A stretch of DNA of 8,451 nucleotides from assembly GCA_025350365.1 (NCBI GenBank), contig JANXXY010000452.1, forward strand, positions 1 through 8,451, given 5' to 3'. Origin of the DNA: Bacteroidales bacterium. GTDB lineage: Bacteria > Bacteroidota > Bacteroidia > Bacteroidales > JAAUTT01. The notes below the pieces were generated by a model. The model made no database searches. It was not told where the DNA came from and saw only the letters and a program-made list of their open reading frames with translations. Made by a program: the position numbers and the translations under genes. Shown in pieces: positions 7,508-8,451 of the stretch. Each line of letters begins with the position of its first letter. Within the stretch, counting starts at the first letter, position 1.

Positions 7508-8131
7508 TTAATTGTTATTATTCTCAATTTCCTTTAATTTCTGTTCTAAAAACTCTATCCCCTTGTCATTGGCAATTCCACGAATATGATAGATGAAAAC
7601 TTCGTAAAATAAATTTGATGATGACATTTCGTCAGTAGTAAAAATGTCGTTGTCAAATGCATATTCCACTCTGGAAACGTGAAGTTTGGTGATATATTCC
7701 TCATTTAATTCCTCACGGTATAATCCTTCTTTTTTCCCTTTTCTGATGTTATTCAGGATAAAATTATAAATCCTCTCACGGCGAACTTTTTGAATCTTTT
7801 GATATTCCTCAGGATAATATTTCTTCAGATCGTACTCAGTGGAAGGATTATGGGTTTTTACCATCCGATCCACAATTTTATGTACTTCCAACATCTCTTC
7901 AATAGCGTTAAGATTTTCCCAATGGGCATTTTTAGGACTCATGGGGCCTTCCTCAATTTCAAGGGCAACAACATGTTCTACCAAATCATTTTTATCTTTA
8001 ACGTATTGATAAAGCGTTTTTTTCGAAATTCCCAGTTCGTGTGCCACATCATCCATAGTAACACTTTTGATTCCGTATTTGAGGTAAAGACAACGAACCT
8101 TCGCTAAAATTTTTTTTAATTCATCACACAT
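7508..8131 (-). CDS. TetR/AcrR-family transcriptional repressor
   Basis: This 207-residue protein is read from ATG at 8131 (MCDELKKILAKV). The N-terminal DNA-binding domain is typical: helix 1 (about 3-18), YGIKSVTMDDVAHELGISKKTLYQYVKDKNDLVEHV (19-54) with the helix-turn-helix at about 25-44. The C-terminal part (55-207) is helical, variable and presumably binds ligand and dimerises. The frame stays open to an upstream ATG at 8191, but the added 20 residues (hydrophobic, no homology expected) would precede helix 1 and overlap the inverted repeat proposed as operator. I therefore prefer the inner start, at which helix 1 begins two or three residues in as in most relatives. As first gene of the unit, 11 bases before the channel gene, it most likely represses its own operon until an inducer binds. 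The inducer is unknown. The C-terminus is Asn-rich (ENNNN). Confidence 0.9.
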   Translation of the reverse strand: MCDELKKILAKVRCLYLKYGIKSVTMDDVAHELGISKKTLYQYVKDKNDLVEHVVALEIEEGPMSPKNAHWENLNAIEEMLEVHKIVDRMVKTHNPSTEYDLKKYYPEEYQKIQKVRRERIYNFILNNIRKGKKEGLYREELNEEYITKLHVSRVEYAFDNDIFTTDEMSSSNLFYEVFIYHIRGIANDKGIEFLEQKLKEIENNNN

Positions 8132-8142
8132 AAAATATACAA

Positions 8143-8196
8143 TGGAAACTTTGAGGACAACGGAAACAAATTTTATGCCAAAAGTTTCCAAAGTTT
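8143..8196. promoter_or_regulatory. Candidate TetR-family operator, inverted repeat with GGAAAC cores
   Basis: TGGAAACTTT (8143-8152) is perfectly complementary to AAAGTTTCCA (8181-8190), with 28 bases between the arms. A third core, GGAAAC, lies at 8162-8167. The right arm is also part of a tandem duplication, CCAAAAGTTT (8178-8187) followed directly by CCAAAGTTT (8188-8196). The cluster begins 11 bases upstream of the preferred tetR start at 8131, where an autorepressor of the efflux operon would bind. No clear Bacteroidota promoter (TTTG / TAnnTTTG) can be fixed here; near matches TAAAATTTG and TAAACTTTG on the minus strand each carry one extra base. The arms are wider apart than usual for one TetR dimer, so two dimers or a looped arrangement is possible. 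Confidence 0.55.
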
Positions 8197-8246
8197 AAAA
8201 ATAATTTTGCTGACACTATTTTTATGTTCAATTTTATGTCAAAAGT
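8169..8246 (+). repeat. Pair of 17-base direct repeats in the operon leader
   Basis: AATTTTATGCCAAAAGT (8169-8185) recurs as AATTTTATGTCAAAAGT (8230-8246), differing at one base, with starts 61 bases apart. A weaker third copy, TTTTTATGTTCA (8219-8230), abuts the second. The first copy overlaps the right arm of the GGAAAC inverted repeat. On the minus strand, the direction of the operon, the copies read ACTTTTG(G/A)CATAAAATT. They may be duplicated regulator or promoter elements; AT-rich chance similarity is less likely for 16 of 17 matches but not excluded. Confidence 0.5.
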
Positions 8247-8433
8247 AAATTAGGAATAGAATTTCAGAATAACATTTTCGGTGAATTGTCGATTTTTACC
8301 GATGAGTTGGAAAAAATACCTATTGAAGGGAAAATATGAATATCAATTGAATTCAATTCCATAAACAAGAACTAGTTTTACAACTTATAATTTGAAAATA
8401 AACAACGTATTAAAATAAGGATAGCCCCGTATG
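8247..8433. other. Upstream intergenic DNA, no gene seen
   Basis: This AT-rich stretch beyond the operon leader has no open frame of useful size on either strand. The only structure I see is a perfect 14-base palindrome, AATTGAATTCAATT (8345-8358), and a short TCGGT/ACCGA pair near 8279-8302. Together with the leader it leaves about 320 bases upstream of tetR without a gene, so any divergent neighbour lies outside the window. Confidence 0.55.
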
Positions 8434-8451
8434 CACGAATAATTATTCGTG
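8434..8451. repeat. Perfect 18-bp palindrome at window edge, REP-like
   Basis: CACGAATAATTATTCGTG reads the same on both strands. It reaches the last base of the window, so the full element probably continues. The preceding bases (ATAGCCCCGTATG, 8421-8433) may be the outer left arm of a longer hairpin whose right arm is cut off. I recall CACGAAT/ATTCGTG palindromes as recurrent intergenic sequences in Bacteroidota genomes, which suggests a dispersed repeat or a terminator of a gene to the right. This cannot be tested from one copy. Confidence 0.6.

Noticed and set aside
8132..8260. Exact Bacteroidota promoter (TTTG and TAnnTTTG) for the efflux operon
   Set aside because: Near matches on the minus strand (TAAAATTTG, TAAACTTTG, TATATTTT) either have an extra base, lack a -33 partner at a normal distance, or overlap the start codon. 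None was good enough to call.
8345..8358. 14-base palindrome AATTGAATTCAATT as a regulator site
   Set aside because: It is built from A/T-rich simple sequence and lies more than 200 bases from the nearest start codon. It may be chance, so it is only mentioned in the intergenic entry.
1..8451. CRISPR array, tRNA, rRNA or insertion sequence
   Set aside because: There are no regularly spaced direct repeats, no cloverleaf-like arms with conserved TTC motifs, no rRNA-like segments and no transposase frames on either strand.

Overview
The window looks like chromosomal DNA of a member of the Bacteroidota (Bacteroidetes). It is AT-rich, the start codons lack Shine-Dalgarno sequences, and the efflux proteins have the sequence character of that phylum. 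The phylum call is an inference from style and protein character; no rRNA or marker gene is present. All five supported genes lie on the minus strand.

Right part (about 8451 down to 1592): one compact, probably co-transcribed unit. Reading along the minus strand, it holds a TetR/AcrR-family repressor (start best placed at 8131), a TolC-like outer-membrane channel, a lipoprotein periplasmic adaptor (membrane fusion protein) and an HAE1/AcrB-like RND pump. The gaps between genes are only 11, 20 and 19 bases, and a strong hairpin terminator sits 20 bases after the pump's stop codon. Together these genes encode a complete tripartite drug or amphiphile efflux machine with its own regulator. The leader before the repressor carries a perfect 10-bp inverted repeat plus further copies of its GGAAAC core, which is a good candidate for the autoregulatory operator. 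Three points about the pump are worth noting: Arg replaces the usual TM10 proton-relay Lys, there is an apparent extra pair of membrane segments between TM6 and TM7, and there is a long loop before TM12.

Middle (1163-1646): a 484-base intergenic stretch. It holds a structured, attC-like inverted-repeat element at 1198-1260, about 330 bases without recognisable content, and the terminator.

Left part (1-1162): a lone 362-residue protein of unknown function. It shows a variant PD-(D/E)XK nuclease-like signature (E65, PD86-87, E99 followed by A-V rather than x-K). The gene is bracketed by two imperfect-hairpin elements (9-64 and 1198-1260) whose ends resemble integron attC R boxes. This gene-plus-flanks layout is the most unusual part of the window and could be a mobile gene cassette. 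The evidence is structural only. The far right end (8434-8451) is a perfect 18-bp palindrome cut by the window edge, probably part of an intergenic repeat.
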